In this document: piece after piece, positions 1 through 9,562 of the stretch | Position numbering within the stretch: position 1 is the stretch's first letter | Layout: each line of letters opens with the position of its first letter | NCBI RefSeq assembly: GCF_004322775.1 | Contig: NZ_CP036403.1 | Coordinates: forward strand, 2,728,001 to 2,792,000 | DNA length: 64,000 nt | Direction: 5' to 3' | Source: Ornithinimicrobium sufpigmenti | GTDB taxonomy: Bacteria > Actinomycetota > Actinomycetes > Actinomycetales > Dermatophilaceae | Program-made: the position numbers and the translations under genes | Notes under the pieces: model-generated | The model's input: only the letters and a program-made list of their open reading frames with translations | What the model was told of the DNA's origin: nothing | The model's database searches: none

Positions 1-1
1 G

Positions 2-871
2 TTCGCCCGCGCCCACGACATCCCCGGCTTCTACGGCAGCTACGAGGAGCTGGCCACCGACCCCGAGGTGGACGTCGTCTACATCTCCACGACCAACCCC
101 TACCACGCCGAGCAGGCGGTGCGGTGCCTGCAGGCCGGCAAGCACGTGCTGGTGGAGAAGCCGATCGCGCTGACGGTCGCCGACGCCGAGCGCATCGTCC
201 AGACCGCCCGCGACACCGGCCGGTTCGCGATGGAGGCGATGTGGACCCGGTGCCAGCCCCTGGTGCGCGACCTCGTCGACCGGGTGCGGGCGGGCCAGAT
301 CGGGCAGGTGCGCAGCTTCCACGCCGCCTTCACCGTGCCGATCGAGTATGACGCCTCCCACCGCATCTTCGACCTCGCCAACGGAGGCGGGGCACTGCTC
401 GACATCGGTGTCTACCCGGTCACGCTCGCCCACCTGCTGCTCGGGCACCCCACGGACGTCCAGGTGCTCGGCGCCGCCGCCCCGACCGGGGCCGACGCGC
501 GGACCGCCCTGCAGTGGATGACGGCCGAGGGCGCGGTGGCGCAGGTGATCTGCGACTCCCAGAGCCACGGCTCGTCCCGGACGGTGGTCCGCGGCAGCGA
601 GGGCTGGATCGAGGTGCACGGCCCGGTGGCCGAGCCGGAGTCGTTCACCGTCCACCGCGGCACCGACCCCGACGAGGGCGAGCACGTCACGGGCGACCGG
701 CGAGGTTTCGTCCACCAGGTCGAGGAGGTCCACCGGTGCCTGCGCGAGGGCCTGCTGGAGTCACCCCTCGTCCCGCACGCGGACACCGTGGCGATCATGA
801 CCATCCTGGAGTCGGCCCGCCGCGAGCTCGGCGTCCGCTACCCGCAGGAGCCCGAGCCGCTGCACAGGTGA
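2..871 (+). CDS. Gfo/Idh/MocA-family NAD(P)-dependent oxidoreductase, 5' truncated
   Basis: The reading frame is open from base 2, so the start and the first Rossmann glycine motif lie outside the window; a GTG at 68 is internal. About 289 residues remain. The segment GKHVLVEKP, about 45-55 residues in, carries the EKP motif with the lysine typical of this family. GGGALLDIGVYPV starts the C-terminal alpha/beta substrate domain. The family oxidises or reduces sugars, inositols and related cyclic compounds, or trans-dihydrodiols, using NAD(P). The substrate cannot be told from sequence. Translation ends at TGA 869-871. Confidence 0.9.
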   Translation, partial: FARAHDIPGFYGSYEELATDPEVDVVYISTTNPYHAEQAVRCLQAGKHVLVEKPIALTVADAERIVQTARDTGRFAMEAMWTRCQPLVRDLVDRVRAGQIGQVRSFHAAFTVPIEYDASHRIFDLANGGGALLDIGVYPVTLAHLLLGHPTDVQVLGAAAPTGADARTALQWMTAEGAVAQVICDSQSHGSSRTVVRGSEGWIEVHGPVAEPESFTVHRGTDPDEGEHVTGDRRGFVHQVEEVHRCLREGLLESPLVPHADTVAIMTILESARRELGVRYPQEPEPLHR

Positions 872-927
872 GCTCGGCACCCGCGCCGCTGCCTACCTGA
901 CCAGCCGGGGTGAGGCAGGCTAGGGCC

Positions 928-1257
928 ATGACGCAGCTGCTCGTCTTCCTGCTCGGGACCCTGGTGGCCCTGATGCTGCTCGGCCACCTGGCCACCCCGC
1001 TGGGCGAGCGACAGCCGCTGCGCCGCTGGACGCCGGTCTACCTGATGGACCGGGTCCCGCACGCGATCACCCTCTTCAGGGACGCGGGTGCCCTGCAGCG
1101 CAGGCGTTTCGAGGACGCCGCGGCCGAGCGCGAGTCCCAGGTCAAGGATCAGGGACGCCGGGTCGAGGACGCCGTGGACGGTGAGGGCTCGGGGGGCTTC
1201 GACGGCCGCGAGGACAGGGGGGACCTGGAGGGCGAGGACCCCCGCGGACGCACCTGA
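928..1257 (+). CDS. Small single-span membrane protein of unknown function
   Basis: I do not recognise this protein. From ATG 928 it is 109 residues; a GTG at 910 would add six. Residues about 3-21 ([19 protein letters not shown]) form one hydrophobic helix. The rest is charged, with an acidic Gly/Asp/Glu tail. Its last 109 bases overlap, antisense, the 3' end of mutM, so either the tail of this protein or the tail of MutM may be an artefact of an open frame. The N-terminal helix makes a real gene plausible. Confidence 0.5.
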   Translation: MTQLLVFLLGTLVALMLLGHLATPLGERQPLRRWTPVYLMDRVPHAITLFRDAGALQRRRFEDAAAERESQVKDQGRRVEDAVDGEGSGGFDGREDRGDLEGEDPRGRT

Positions 1258-2159
1258 CAGCGCGGGCAGAAGTGGGAGGAGCGGTTCATGAACTGCTCCC
1301 GGCGCACCGTCGACCCGCAGCGGGGGCAGGGCAGCCCGTCCTGCCCGTACACCGCGAGCGACCGGTCGAAGTATCCGCTGGCACCGTTGACGTTGACGTA
1401 GAGGGCGTCGAAGCTGGTCCCGCCCTGACCCAGCGCCTCGGTCATCACGTCGGCCGCATGGCCCAGCAGGCGGCCCAGTGCGGGCTTAGTGAGTGCCGAG
1501 GCCGGGCGCAGACCGTGCACCTGCGCCCGCCACAGGGCCTCGTCGGCATAGATGTTGCCGATGCCGCTGACCACCGTCTGGTCCAGCAGGAGCCGCTTGA
1601 CCGCGACGTCCTTGTCCTTCATCCGGCGCGCGACCCCGGCCGCGTCGAAGGCGGGCTCCAGCGGGTCCGGGGCGATGTGCAGCACGGGCTCCGGTATGCC
1701 GTGCACGTGGGCCCCCGCGTCGCCCTGCAGGTCGTCCCGCGGTGCGACCGGGACGGCATACCGGTCCTCGTGCAGGGTGGTGAGCGCCAGACCGCCGAAG
1801 GTCCGCTGGTCCACGAAGCGCAGCTGCGGCCCGTCGTCGGCGAAGTCGAAGCTGGCGTGCAGGTGCTTCTCGCGGGGGACGTCCGGCGCCTGCACGAGGA
1901 GCTGCCCGCTCATCCCGAGGTGGACGACGAGGGCGTGCGGGTCGTCGTCCGGCGGGTCCAGGACGAGCCAGAGGTACTTGCCGCGTCGGTCGGCCGCGAG
2001 GACGGTGGCCCCCTCGACCCGTGCCATCAGGTCGGCGGGCCCGGCCTCGTGGCGGCGCGCGACCCGCTCCCCGGTGAGCAGGGCACGGGTGATGGTGCGT
2101 CCCACGACGTGCTCGGCCACCCCGCGGCGGACCACCTCGACCTCGGGCAGCTCAGGCAC
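1149..2159 (-). CDS. mutM: Formamidopyrimidine-DNA glycosylase (Fpg/MutM)
   Basis: Bifunctional glycosylase/AP lyase that removes 8-oxoguanine and ring-opened purines in base excision repair. It starts with GTG and reads [13 protein letters not shown], giving the catalytic Pro2 and Glu3. Lys61 lies in RGKYLWL. The C-terminal zinc finger has CPRC at 278-281 and CPRC at 298-301. The family normally ends a few residues after the last cysteine; here 35 more Ser/Pro/Arg-rich residues follow, overlapping the convergent small ORF. It is last in the coaD-yceD-rpmF-rnc-mutM run, 23 bp after rnc. Confidence 0.95.
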   Translation of the reverse strand: MPELPEVEVVRRGVAEHVVGRTITRALLTGERVARRHEAGPADLMARVEGATVLAADRRGKYLWLVLDPPDDDPHALVVHLGMSGQLLVQAPDVPREKHLHASFDFADDGPQLRFVDQRTFGGLALTTLHEDRYAVPVAPRDDLQGDAGAHVHGIPEPVLHIAPDPLEPAFDAAGVARRMKDKDVAVKRLLLDQTVVSGIGNIYADEALWRAQVHGLRPASALTKPALGRLLGHAADVMTEALGQGGTSFDALYVNVNGASGYFDRSLAVYGQDGLPCPRCGSTVRREQFMNRSSHFCPRCQVRPRGSSPSRSPLSSRPSKPPEPSPSTASSTRRP

Positions 2160-2182
2160 GGCTCGACCTAAACACGGCCGGC

Positions 2183-2914
2183 TCAGGTACGGGGGGTGGG
2201 CTCGGCGTCGACGACCTTGACGGCCCGCGCGGTCAGCAGGCGCCAGCCCGCCTCGGCGGCCTCCTGCTCGGCGCGCTTCTTCGACCGGCCGGTCCCGCTG
2301 CCGACGACCTCGCCGGCGACGAACACCCGGGCGGTGAAGGTCTTGTCGTGGTCGGGCCCCTCGTGCTCGACCCGGTACTCCGGCGGGCCCATCTCCCCCG
2401 CCGAGGTGACCTCCTGCAGCGAGGTCTTCCAGTCCAGCGCGGCGCCGAGGCTGGCGCTGCGGCGCAGGAGGGGGTCGAGCAGGTGGTGCACGAGGTCGGC
2501 GGCGGCGCCCATGCCGGCCGAGAGGTAGACGCAGCCGATGACGGCCTCGACGCAGTCGGCCAGGATCGAGGCCTTGCGGCGCCCGCCGGTGGCCTCCTCC
2601 CCTTTGCCGAGCAGCACGAAGTCGCCCAGGTCGAGGACCTGGGCGACCTCGGCGAGGGCCCTGGAGTTGACGACGGCGGCGCGCAGCTTGGCCAGCTGCC
2701 CCTCGGGCAGGTCCGGGTTCTCCCGGTAGAGCGTGTCGGTGACGACGACCCCCAGGACGGAGTCACCGAGAAACTCGAGGCGTTCGTTGTGCGGCTGGCC
2801 GCCGTTCTCGTAGGAGTAGGAGCGGTGCGTCAGGGCACGCAGAAGCAGCGCCGCGTCACAGCGTTGCCCCACGATCGTCCGCAGACGGTCGTTGAGCTCG
2901 GCGACGGGGCGCAT
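2183..2914 (-). CDS. rnc: Ribonuclease III
   Basis: Double-stranded RNA endonuclease that matures rRNA precursors and cleaves structured mRNAs. It has 243 residues, the usual length. The signature [12 protein letters not shown] at 44-55 carries the metal-binding acidic residues, and a second acidic cluster lies in [10 protein letters not shown] near 115-125. A dsRNA-binding domain fills about 165-235, ending in the basic [12 protein letters not shown] helix. It sits 17 bp downstream of rpmF, an association conserved in actinobacteria. Confidence 0.96.
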   Translation of the reverse strand: MRPVAELNDRLRTIVGQRCDAALLLRALTHRSYSYENGGQPHNERLEFLGDSVLGVVVTDTLYRENPDLPEGQLAKLRAAVVNSRALAEVAQVLDLGDFVLLGKGEEATGGRRKASILADCVEAVIGCVYLSAGMGAAADLVHHLLDPLLRRSASLGAALDWKTSLQEVTSAGEMGPPEYRVEHEGPDHDKTFTARVFVAGEVVGSGTGRSKKRAEQEAAEAGWRLLTARAVKVVDAEPTPRT

Positions 2915-2931
2915 ACGTCAGCGAAGGCTGC

Positions 2932-3126
2932 TCAGCCCTGGTGCTCGGTGCGCTCGGCGGCGCCGTAGTGCCGGCCGTTGTAGGAACCGCAGGAGGGGCA
3001 GGCCTGGTGCGGGGTGCGCACGGCCTGGCACTGGGGGCAGGTCGACAGCGTGATGGGCGCGGCCTTCCACTGCGAGCGGCGGTGCCGGGTGTTGCTGCGG
3101 GACATCTTCCGCTTGGGAACGGCCAC
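2932..3126 (-). CDS. rpmF: 50S ribosomal protein L32
   Basis: 64 residues starting MAVPKRKMSRSNTRHRRSQW, the usual L32 N-terminus. Two CxxC pairs (CPQC and CPSC) make this the zinc-binding form. It is 1 bp downstream of the yceD stop, so the two are almost certainly co-transcribed and translationally coupled. This yceD-rpmF pair is very widely conserved in bacteria. Confidence 0.97.
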   Translation of the reverse strand: MAVPKRKMSRSNTRHRRSQWKAAPITLSTCPQCQAVRTPHQACPSCGSYNGRHYGAAERTEHQG

Positions 3127-3127
3127 G

Positions 3128-3715
3128 TCAGATCCTTCTCTCGTCGTCGTCGGACGGCGTGGCCAGATCGGCCAGTGCCGCCCACCGGGGGTCGATCACG
3201 TCATGGTGGTGCTCCGGGTCGTCCGCGAGCCTGGCGCCACACTCGACGCACAGGCCCGGACAGTCGTCCCGGCACACCGGCTGGAAGGGCAGCGAGGTGA
3301 CGACGGCGTCCCTGATGGTCTCCTCGAGATCCATCAGGTCGTCGACGAGCTCGCGCTCCTCCTCGTCCGTGTCCTCCCGGTCCGGGCCGGCCACCTTCTG
3401 GTGGTGGGCGGCACGCTCCGGGTAGGCGAACAGCTCCTGGAAGGACACGTCGAGCTGCTGCTCGAGGGGATCCAGGCACCGCACGCATTCTCCGACCGCC
3501 GTGGCCTGGGCCGAACCCGTCGCCAGCACGCCCTCGACGACCGACTCCATCCGCAGCTCCAGCGCGACCTGCTGGCCGGCCGGAACGGCGATGACGTCGG
3601 TGCCCAGGGGCTCCGACACGTCCACGCGGCGGGAGACCTCGCGCATGGTGCCGGGCCGGCGGACCAGGTCGCGGGTGTCGAACACCCAGCCCTGCTCCGT
3701 CTGCTGCGCAGCCAT
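3128..3715 (-). CDS. YceD/DUF177 family protein
   Basis: 195 residues of the DUF177 family, encoded next to rpmF in most bacteria. In other organisms the family is linked to 23S rRNA accumulation and ribosome assembly. Visible features are the central CVRCLDPL segment and the C-terminal CRDDCPGLCVECG cluster, which together give the cysteine-rich pattern of the family, with an acidic stretch between them (DREDTDEEERELVDD). The ATG start is at 3715. No function in this organism is shown. Confidence 0.9.
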   Translation of the reverse strand: MAAQQTEQGWVFDTRDLVRRPGTMREVSRRVDVSEPLGTDVIAVPAGQQVALELRMESVVEGVLATGSAQATAVGECVRCLDPLEQQLDVSFQELFAYPERAAHHQKVAGPDREDTDEEERELVDDLMDLEETIRDAVVTSLPFQPVCRDDCPGLCVECGARLADDPEHHHDVIDPRWAALADLATPSDDDERRI

Positions 3716-3857
3716 GATGAAGTCCTCGTCCAGCGTGGTCGTGTGTGGTGTGGCGGCGGTGCGACCCTCGTCCGCGGATGACGCCGGAGGGGAAACACAA
3801 ACCGACGCACCAGACTACCGGAGCGGCGGGCTCCTGCTCAAATCCCGCCGTCCAGGC

Positions 3858-4355
3858 TCAGCGGAGCTCGTCGAGCGCCTCCAGGACCTGCGGCGGCACC
3901 AGGGCCGAGACGTCCCCGCCGTAGTGGTGGACCTCCTTGACCAGCGAGCTCGAGACGTGCTCGAGCGACGGGTCGCCGGGCAGGAAGACGGTCTCCACGC
4001 CGGTGAGGTGCTTGTTCATCAGCGCCATCGGCAGCTCGTAGGCGAAGTCGGTCCCGCCGCGCAGGCCCTTGACGATGGCCCCGGCGTCCACCTCCCGGCA
4101 CACGTCGACCAGCAACTGCCCGCCGAACGACTCCACCCGCACCCGGTCGGCCAGCTCGGCCGGCAGTGCCCCCAGGGCCTCCTGCACCATCGCCACCCGC
4201 CGGGGTACCTCGAAGGTCCCCCGCTTGGCCGGGTTGTGCAGGACCGCGGCGACGACCTCGTCGAAGAGGGTGGCGGCGCGGGCGATGATGTCCAGGTGTC
4301 CGAGGGTCACCGGGTCGAAGGAGCCGGGGCACACGCAACGGCGGGTGGGCGTCAT
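3858..4355 (-). CDS. coaD: Phosphopantetheine adenylyltransferase
   Basis: Transfers AMP from ATP to 4'-phosphopantetheine to make dephospho-CoA, the penultimate step of CoA synthesis. Length is 165 residues, normal for the family. CPGSFDPVTLGHLDII at 9-24 is the nucleotidyltransferase T/HxGH motif. GGTDFAYELPMALMN in the middle and a segment like ISSSLVKEV (VSSSLVKEVHHYGG) near 135 also match. It lies upstream of yceD with a 142-bp gap that could hold a promoter. Confidence 0.96.
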   Translation of the reverse strand: MTPTRRCVCPGSFDPVTLGHLDIIARAATLFDEVVAAVLHNPAKRGTFEVPRRVAMVQEALGALPAELADRVRVESFGGQLLVDVCREVDAGAIVKGLRGGTDFAYELPMALMNKHLTGVETVFLPGDPSLEHVSSSLVKEVHHYGGDVSALVPPQVLEALDELR

Positions 4356-4383
4356 GCGTTCACCCTAACGACCCTCGCCGCCC

Positions 4384-4932
4384 TCACTCCTCCTCGTCGG
4401 CGGGGAGCACGCCCTCGCGGTGGGCCTCCTCGACCAGCGCCCGCACCGTCTCCACGGTCACGCCGACGTCCAGGTGCTTGCCGCGGATCTCCAGGAAGGT
4501 CGCGCCCAGGTCCTTGCGGTCCTGGTCGGAGACCTCCTCACGGGCGGGGTTGAGGATGGTCAGCTCCTCCTCGGTGATGTGGTGCTGGAGGACCTCGTTC
4601 AGCGCCTCGACGGCGTCGTCGAACTTCTGGGTGTCGGTGCCCTTGCACTCCAGGAGGGCCAGCAACGCCTCGTTGATCTCGGCGTGCTCCTCCTCGCCGT
4701 GCTCGGCCTCCTCGGTGTCGATGGCATCCTTGCGGCGCAGTCGCGGGTAGACCTGCTGCTCCTCGGCCTCACCGTGCGCGACGAGCACGGCGGCCAGCGC
4801 GGCCCGTGCCGCGGCCCGGTCGGCCGTGCTGTCGCGCAGCTCGCGCATCAGCGTCTCGAACAGCCGGTGGTCGTCCAGGATGAGGTCGACGACGTCTCCG
4901 GACACGGGCCGGGGGATGGGGTATGCAGTCAC
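4384..4932 (-). CDS. Hemerythrin HHE-domain protein
   Basis: 182 residues forming a predicted all-helical, strongly acidic protein. Histidine and carboxylate positions expected for a diiron four-helix bundle appear in order: DDHRLFETL near 20-28, HGEAEEQQVYPRL near 53-65, HAEINEALLAL near 83-93 and HHITEEELTILNP near 116-128. Such proteins bind oxygen or iron, or act in nitrosative or redox stress; which applies is not visible. It is inserted between rsmD and coaD, genes that are usually adjacent in actinobacteria, so it may have been added to this operon. Confidence 0.85.
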   Translation of the reverse strand: MTAYPIPRPVSGDVVDLILDDHRLFETLMRELRDSTADRAAARAALAAVLVAHGEAEEQQVYPRLRRKDAIDTEEAEHGEEEHAEINEALLALLECKGTDTQKFDDAVEALNEVLQHHITEEELTILNPAREEVSDQDRKDLGATFLEIRGKHLDVGVTVETVRALVEEAHREGVLPADEEE

Positions 4933-4990
4933 GACGGTGATCCTGCCACCGCGGCTCGGCCGTCGCTCGGCCAGGTCGTCAGATCCCCGG

Positions 4991-5581
4991 TCAGGCAGGT
5001 GCCGCCGGGCCGCCCTCCTCGACCGCCTCGGCGAGATGCAGGGCGGCCTCGCCGTAGGTGCGGGTGTCGAGGTGCGCCAGGCCCGGTGGCCAGGTCGGGC
5101 TCGGCGTGCGCCTGCTGCGCTCGACCACGACCAGCGCGTCGGGCGTCAGCCACCCGTGCCGGACCAGGGCCTGCAGGGTCCGGGTCAGCTCCTCCTCCCC
5201 CAGCGGGTAGGGCGGGTCGGCCAGCACGAGGTCGTAGGCGTCACTGCTCGGTCCGGCGGCCAGGAGCGGCTCGACAGCGCCGGGATGGACCCGGACCTGG
5301 CCGGTGAGGCCGAGCAGCTCGGCGTTCTGCTCCACCAGGCGCGCGGTGGGGCGGTGCCGCTCGACGGCCAGCAGGGCCGAAGCACCCCGGGACAGCGCCT
5401 CCAGCCCCAGCGCGCCCGACCCGGCGTAGAGGTCGAGGACCCGGGCGCCGTCCAGGTCCAGCAGCGCCTCGACGCGGGAGAAGAGTGCCTCGCGGACGCG
5501 GTCGGTGGTCGGTCGGGTGTCCCGGCCGCGCGGGGTGCGGATGGTGCGCCCGCCTGCGACCCCAGCGATGATGCGGGTCAT
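4991..5581 (-). CDS. rsmD: 16S rRNA (guanine(966)-N(2))-methyltransferase RsmD
   Basis: SAM-dependent methyltransferase that modifies G966 of 16S rRNA during 30S assembly. I start it at ATG 5581 (MTRIIAGVAGGRTI), which matches the family N-terminus; the frame is open further upstream but that part reads as antisense low complexity. It has 196 residues. The SAM-binding motif LDLYAGSGALGLEALSRGA lies near 44-62 and the catalytic [DN]PPY motif (LADPPYP) near 122. It follows recG by 7 bp. Confidence 0.94.
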   Translation of the reverse strand: MTRIIAGVAGGRTIRTPRGRDTRPTTDRVREALFSRVEALLDLDGARVLDLYAGSGALGLEALSRGASALLAVERHRPTARLVEQNAELLGLTGQVRVHPGAVEPLLAAGPSSDAYDLVLADPPYPLGEEELTRTLQALVRHGWLTPDALVVVERSRRTPSPTWPPGLAHLDTRTYGEAALHLAEAVEEGGPAAPA

Positions 5582-5588
5582 GGCGCGC

Positions 5589-7829
5589 TCACCCGCGCTC
5601 CAGGAAGGCCGCGCGTTCCTCGTCCAGGCGCTGCAGCTCGGTGGCCAGGTCGGGGTGCTGCTCCAGCTCGGGGTCGGCCTCGACGGTGGCCCAGGCGAGG
5701 TCGTGCGCCTGGACGATGAGCTCCTCGTCGCGGGAGAGCCGGAGGAAACGCAGCCCGCTGCGGCCGCCGCTCTGGCTGGCGCCGAGCACATCGCCCTCCC
5801 GGCGCGTCTCGAGGTCCAGGCGGGCCAGCTCGAAGCCGTCGGTCGTCGCGGCGACCGCCTCCAGCCGCTCCAGCGTGGCGGGGTCGATCCCCTCGCCCTG
5901 GGTGACCAGCAGGCACAGCCCGGGCTTGCCGCCCCGCCCCACCCGGCCGCGCAGCTGGTGCAGCTGGGAGATGCCGAAGCGGTCGGCGTCCAGCACGATC
6001 ATCATCGTCGCGTTGGGCACGTCCACCCCGACCTCGATAACCGTGGTGGAGACGAGCACGTCGATGCCTCCCTCGGTGAAGGCGCGCATGATGCCGTCCT
6101 TGTCCTCGGCGACCATCCGGCCGTGCAGCTCGGCGATCACCAGCTCGCGGGTGACCTCCAGCGAGCGCAGGGACCGCGCCACCTGGTGCACGCCGTGCAG
6201 CCGGGCGTCCGCGCCCGCGCCGTCGGCCGACCCGTCCGCCGTGGGTGGGATCGGTGCCCCCGGGCCCAGGTCGTGGGCGAACGGCAGGTCCGGGTCCTCG
6301 GGCTCCCCGATCCGGGGGCAGACGACATACACCTGGCCGCCCGCCTCGACCTCCTCGGCGACCCGCCTCCAGGTCCGTTCCACCCAGGCCGGCCGGTCGC
6401 CCGGTACCACGTGGCTGCTGATCGGCTGGCGCCCCCGCGGCAGCTCGCGCAGGGTCGAGGTGGTCATGTCGCCGTAGACAGTCATCGCCACGGTCCGCGG
6501 GATCGGGGTGGCGGTCATCACCAGCACGTGCGGCGCCGCACCGTCCGCCTTGGCCCGCAACGCGTCCCGCTGCTCGACCCCGAAGCGGTGCTGCTCGTCG
6601 ACCACGACCAGGCCGAGCTCGGCGAAGGAGACCTTGTCCTGGATGAGGGCATGCGTCCCGACGACGATGCCGGCCTCGCCGGAGGCAGCGGCCAGCAGGT
6701 TGGCCTTGCGTTCCGCGGCCCCCTGGCTGCCGGTGAGGAGCGCGACCCGGGTGCCGCCCTCCATCCCGCCGAGCATCCCGCCCTCGGCGATCGGGCCCAG
6801 CAGGTCCACGATCGAGCGGTGGTGCTGGGCCGCGAGCACCTCTGTCGGGGCCAGCAGCGCCGCCTGCCCGCCGGAGTCGACGACGGTCAGCATGGCCAGG
6901 AGCGCCAGCACCGTCTTGCCGGAACCGACCTCCCCCTGCAGCAGCCGGTGCATGGGGCTGTCGCGGTCGAGGTCGGCGAGCAGGTCGGCGAGCACCTCCT
7001 CCTGGCCGGCGGTGAGGGTGTAGGGCAGCCGGTCCCGTAGGGCGTCCACCAGTCCCCCGGGACGCGGCGCGCGGGGCGTGGCGGGGACGGCGTCGGCCGA
7101 GCGTCGCGTCCGCGCCAGCTGCGCCTGCACCACGAACGCCTCCTGAAACTTCAGCCGCCACCGGCCCCGGCGGTGGTCGGCCTCGGTCCTGGGGCGGTGC
7201 ACCAGGTGGTAGGCCTCCAGCAGGTCGGGGAGCCCGAGCTGCGCCCGCACCTGAGCCGGTATGGGGTCGGGCAGCCAGGTGAGTGCGTGCAGGACGATGT
7301 CCAGGCTGTCCCCGTGCACGATGGGCGACAGGCCCTTGGTCGCGGTGTAGACGGGCACCAGCCCGCCGAGCAACCACGTGCCGGAGGTCGCGTCGGCGCG
7401 GATGGGTGCGTAGTCCGGGTGGGTCAGCTGCAGGGTTCCCCGGTACTCCCCGATCTGTCCGGAGCAGACCACCCGCACGTCGGGACGCAGCCGGTCCTCG
7501 TGGCCGTAGGGCTTGAAGAAGGTCAGCTGGATGGTGGCGCCGGTGTCGTCCTCGACGTCCACGACAAGCCGACGCCCTCGCCGGTTGCGCATCTGGTGCG
7601 TGCGGGCCGAGCGCACCGTCCCGACGATGACGACGTCCTCCCCGTGCGGCAGGTCGGCGAAGGCCTCAGGTCGGGCCGGGTCGAGGTACCTGCGGGGCAG
7701 CCAGTCGAGCAGGTCGCCCACGGTGCTCAGTCCCCGGGTGCGCCCCAGCACGTCCGCGGTCTTCCCGACCAGCTGCTTCAGCGGGCGGTCGCGCGGGTCA
7801 CCCTCGCCGTCCGGGTGCCGCTCGACCAT
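5589..7829 (-). CDS. recG: ATP-dependent DNA helicase RecG
   Basis: Branch-migrating superfamily 2 helicase that remodels stalled replication forks and Holliday junctions. It has about 746 residues. An N-terminal wedge/OB domain occupies about 50-200. The Walker A motif GEVGSGKT lies near 300, the Walker B/DExH variant VVVDEQHRFG near 410 and motif III TATPIPRT near 440. The C-terminal helicase domain contains the LHQLRGRVGRGG motif VI. The start is ATG 7829, overlapping by one base the stop of the DAK gene; GTG 7832 would give a 4-nt overlap instead. Confidence 0.96.
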   Translation of the reverse strand: MVERHPDGEGDPRDRPLKQLVGKTADVLGRTRGLSTVGDLLDWLPRRYLDPARPEAFADLPHGEDVVIVGTVRSARTHQMRNRRGRRLVVDVEDDTGATIQLTFFKPYGHEDRLRPDVRVVCSGQIGEYRGTLQLTHPDYAPIRADATSGTWLLGGLVPVYTATKGLSPIVHGDSLDIVLHALTWLPDPIPAQVRAQLGLPDLLEAYHLVHRPRTEADHRRGRWRLKFQEAFVVQAQLARTRRSADAVPATPRAPRPGGLVDALRDRLPYTLTAGQEEVLADLLADLDRDSPMHRLLQGEVGSGKTVLALLAMLTVVDSGGQAALLAPTEVLAAQHHRSIVDLLGPIAEGGMLGGMEGGTRVALLTGSQGAAERKANLLAAASGEAGIVVGTHALIQDKVSFAELGLVVVDEQHRFGVEQRDALRAKADGAAPHVLVMTATPIPRTVAMTVYGDMTTSTLRELPRGRQPISSHVVPGDRPAWVERTWRRVAEEVEAGGQVYVVCPRIGEPEDPDLPFAHDLGPGAPIPPTADGSADGAGADARLHGVHQVARSLRSLEVTRELVIAELHGRMVAEDKDGIMRAFTEGGIDVLVSTTVIEVGVDVPNATMMIVLDADRFGISQLHQLRGRVGRGGKPGLCLLVTQGEGIDPATLERLEAVAATTDGFELARLDLETRREGDVLGASQSGGRSGLRFLRLSRDEELIVQAHDLAWATVEADPELEQHPDLATELQRLDEERAAFLERG

Positions 7830-9562
7830 CACTCGACACCGAGCAGCACGGGGTAGGTGGGCTGGTCACCCCGGAGGGTCACCACCTCGACCTGGTCCCC
7901 CCGCTCCTCCTGGGCCGCCGTCCGGTCCCGCAGGGCCCGCGTCACGGCCGCTTCGACGCCGTCGTCCGCGGCTTCGCCGAGCAGGACCGTCACCACCTCG
8001 ATGTCCGGGCCCCACAGCAGGTCGACCAGGGCGCGGGCCACAGGCAGCACCTCGTCGTCGACCGCCACGATGCGCTCGGTGCCCAGGATGCCCAGCCACT
8101 GGCCCTGGGCACAGGGTCCGACCGGGGTCTGGGCGGAGCGCTCGGCGCGGGTCAACGCGCCGGTACGGACCGCGGCGGCGGCCTCGCGCATCCCCTCCAC
8201 GACAAAGTCGGGCTCCCCCTCCGGGTCGAGCACGGCCACCGCGGCGATCCCCTCGACGAGGGACCGGGTGGGCACCACGTCGACCTCGACCCCAAGCGTC
8301 CGTGCCTCGTCCGCGGCGGCCAGGGCCACCATGGCCGTGTCCGCGTCGTTGGGCAGCACGACGACCCGGGAGGCGCGGCTGGCCAGGACGGCCGCCAGCA
8401 GCTGTCCCGCAGAGGCTCGCCGTCGGGGACCACCGGAGACGACGATGGCGCCCGAGCCGGTGAACAACTCGCACACCCCCTCGCCCAGGGCGCAGGCGAT
8501 GACCGCAAGACCGGCGGGCGACTCGTCCGGGAGCTCGTCGGGGTGGGCGTGGCCGTCCCGCAGGGAGGTCAGCACGACCTCGGTGACGGACCCGGCCAGG
8601 CTCCCTGCCTCCACGGCGATCGCAGGATCGTCCAGGTGGACGTGCACACGAAACTCTTCCGGACCGCCGGCCACGACCACCGAGCTGCCGACCTGGGCCA
8701 GGTTGGTGCGCAGCCGTGCGGCACGCTCAGGGTCGCTCCCGGTCAACAGGTACATCACCTCCACCGCCCCGTCCGGGTCAGTCCCGTGGTGGTCACCAGC
8801 GGTGGCGCACTCCTGGCCACCCTCGGGCCCGCGGCTGGCGAACCCCCCATCGCCCGGCCTGTCGCCCCACCACTCGGGAAGCTCCTGGTTGCTCCCCGGG
8901 GTCCGTTCCCGCAGGACCGACTCCAGCGCCTCGATGGTCAGGACGAGCCCGGCGCCCCCGGCGTCCACGACGCCGGACGCGGCCAGCACCGGCAGCTGCT
9001 CCGGTGTGCGCGCCAGCGCCGCTCGGGCAGCGGTCAGGGCCTCGGTGACCACGTCGGCGACCTCCAGCGGCCCAGCACCTCCCACGGGCCGTCCGCGCTC
9101 GACCGCAGCCCGGGCCCCTTGTGCGGCCGCTCGGGCCACGCTGAGGATGGTGCCCTCCACGGGGGAGGCCAGGGCGTCCCAGGCGGTGCGGGCAGCGGCC
9201 TCGAAGGCGGCGGCCACGTCGGCCGGACCGGCGTGCGCGACATCCGGGTCGACGGCCTCGGCCAGGCCGCGGGTCAGCTGGGACAGGATGATCCCGGAGT
9301 TGCCACGCGCGGCCAGCAGCATCCCCCGGGAGATGAGCGTCATACCGTCCTTGAGCCGGTCGGTCCCCGCGCCCATCTCGAACTGGCCACGGACGTAGTC
9401 CAGCGCTCCGTCGATGGTCAGGTACATGTTGGTGCCCGTGTCACCGTCGGCCACCGGGAAGACGTTGAGCGCGTCGATCTGCTCCCGCGCCGCGCCCAGC
9501 AGCAGGCGCGCCGTCATCGCCCAGCGACGGGCGGTGACGAGGTCGAGGACGGGACGGGGCAC
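7829..9562 (-). CDS. DAK2/DhaL-DegV type kinase-like protein (FakA/YloV family)
   Basis: About 577 residues from GTG 9562; the frame runs further upstream but lacks family similarity. The DhaL domain starts with NVFPVADGDTGTNM at 33-46, whose aspartates bind the Mg-ADP pair, followed by SRGMLLAARGNSGIILSQL. A middle and a DegV-like C-terminal domain follow. In Firmicutes the homologue FakA phosphorylates FakB-bound fatty acids; the role in actinobacteria is not established. It sits between rpmB (divergent) and recG, the standard position. Confidence 0.85.
   Translation of the reverse strand: MPRPVLDLVTARRWAMTARLLLGAAREQIDALNVFPVADGDTGTNMYLTIDGALDYVRGQFEMGAGTDRLKDGMTLISRGMLLAARGNSGIILSQLTRGLAEAVDPDVAHAGPADVAAAFEAAARTAWDALASPVEGTILSVARAAAQGARAAVERGRPVGGAGPLEVADVVTEALTAARAALARTPEQLPVLAASGVVDAGGAGLVLTIEALESVLRERTPGSNQELPEWWGDRPGDGGFASRGPEGGQECATAGDHHGTDPDGAVEVMYLLTGSDPERAARLRTNLAQVGSSVVVAGGPEEFRVHVHLDDPAIAVEAGSLAGSVTEVVLTSLRDGHAHPDELPDESPAGLAVIACALGEGVCELFTGSGAIVVSGGPRRRASAGQLLAAVLASRASRVVVLPNDADTAMVALAAADEARTLGVEVDVVPTRSLVEGIAAVAVLDPEGEPDFVVEGMREAAAAVRTGALTRAERSAQTPVGPCAQGQWLGILGTERIVAVDDEVLPVARALVDLLWGPDIEVVTVLLGEAADDGVEAAVTRALRDRTAAQEERGDQVEVVTLRGDQPTYPVLLGVE

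Noticed and set aside
1272..2171. Long plus-strand frame antisense to mutM, and many similar long frames elsewhere
   Set aside because: Antisense frames stay open because third codon positions are nearly all G/C; the proteins lack domains and mirror recognised genes.
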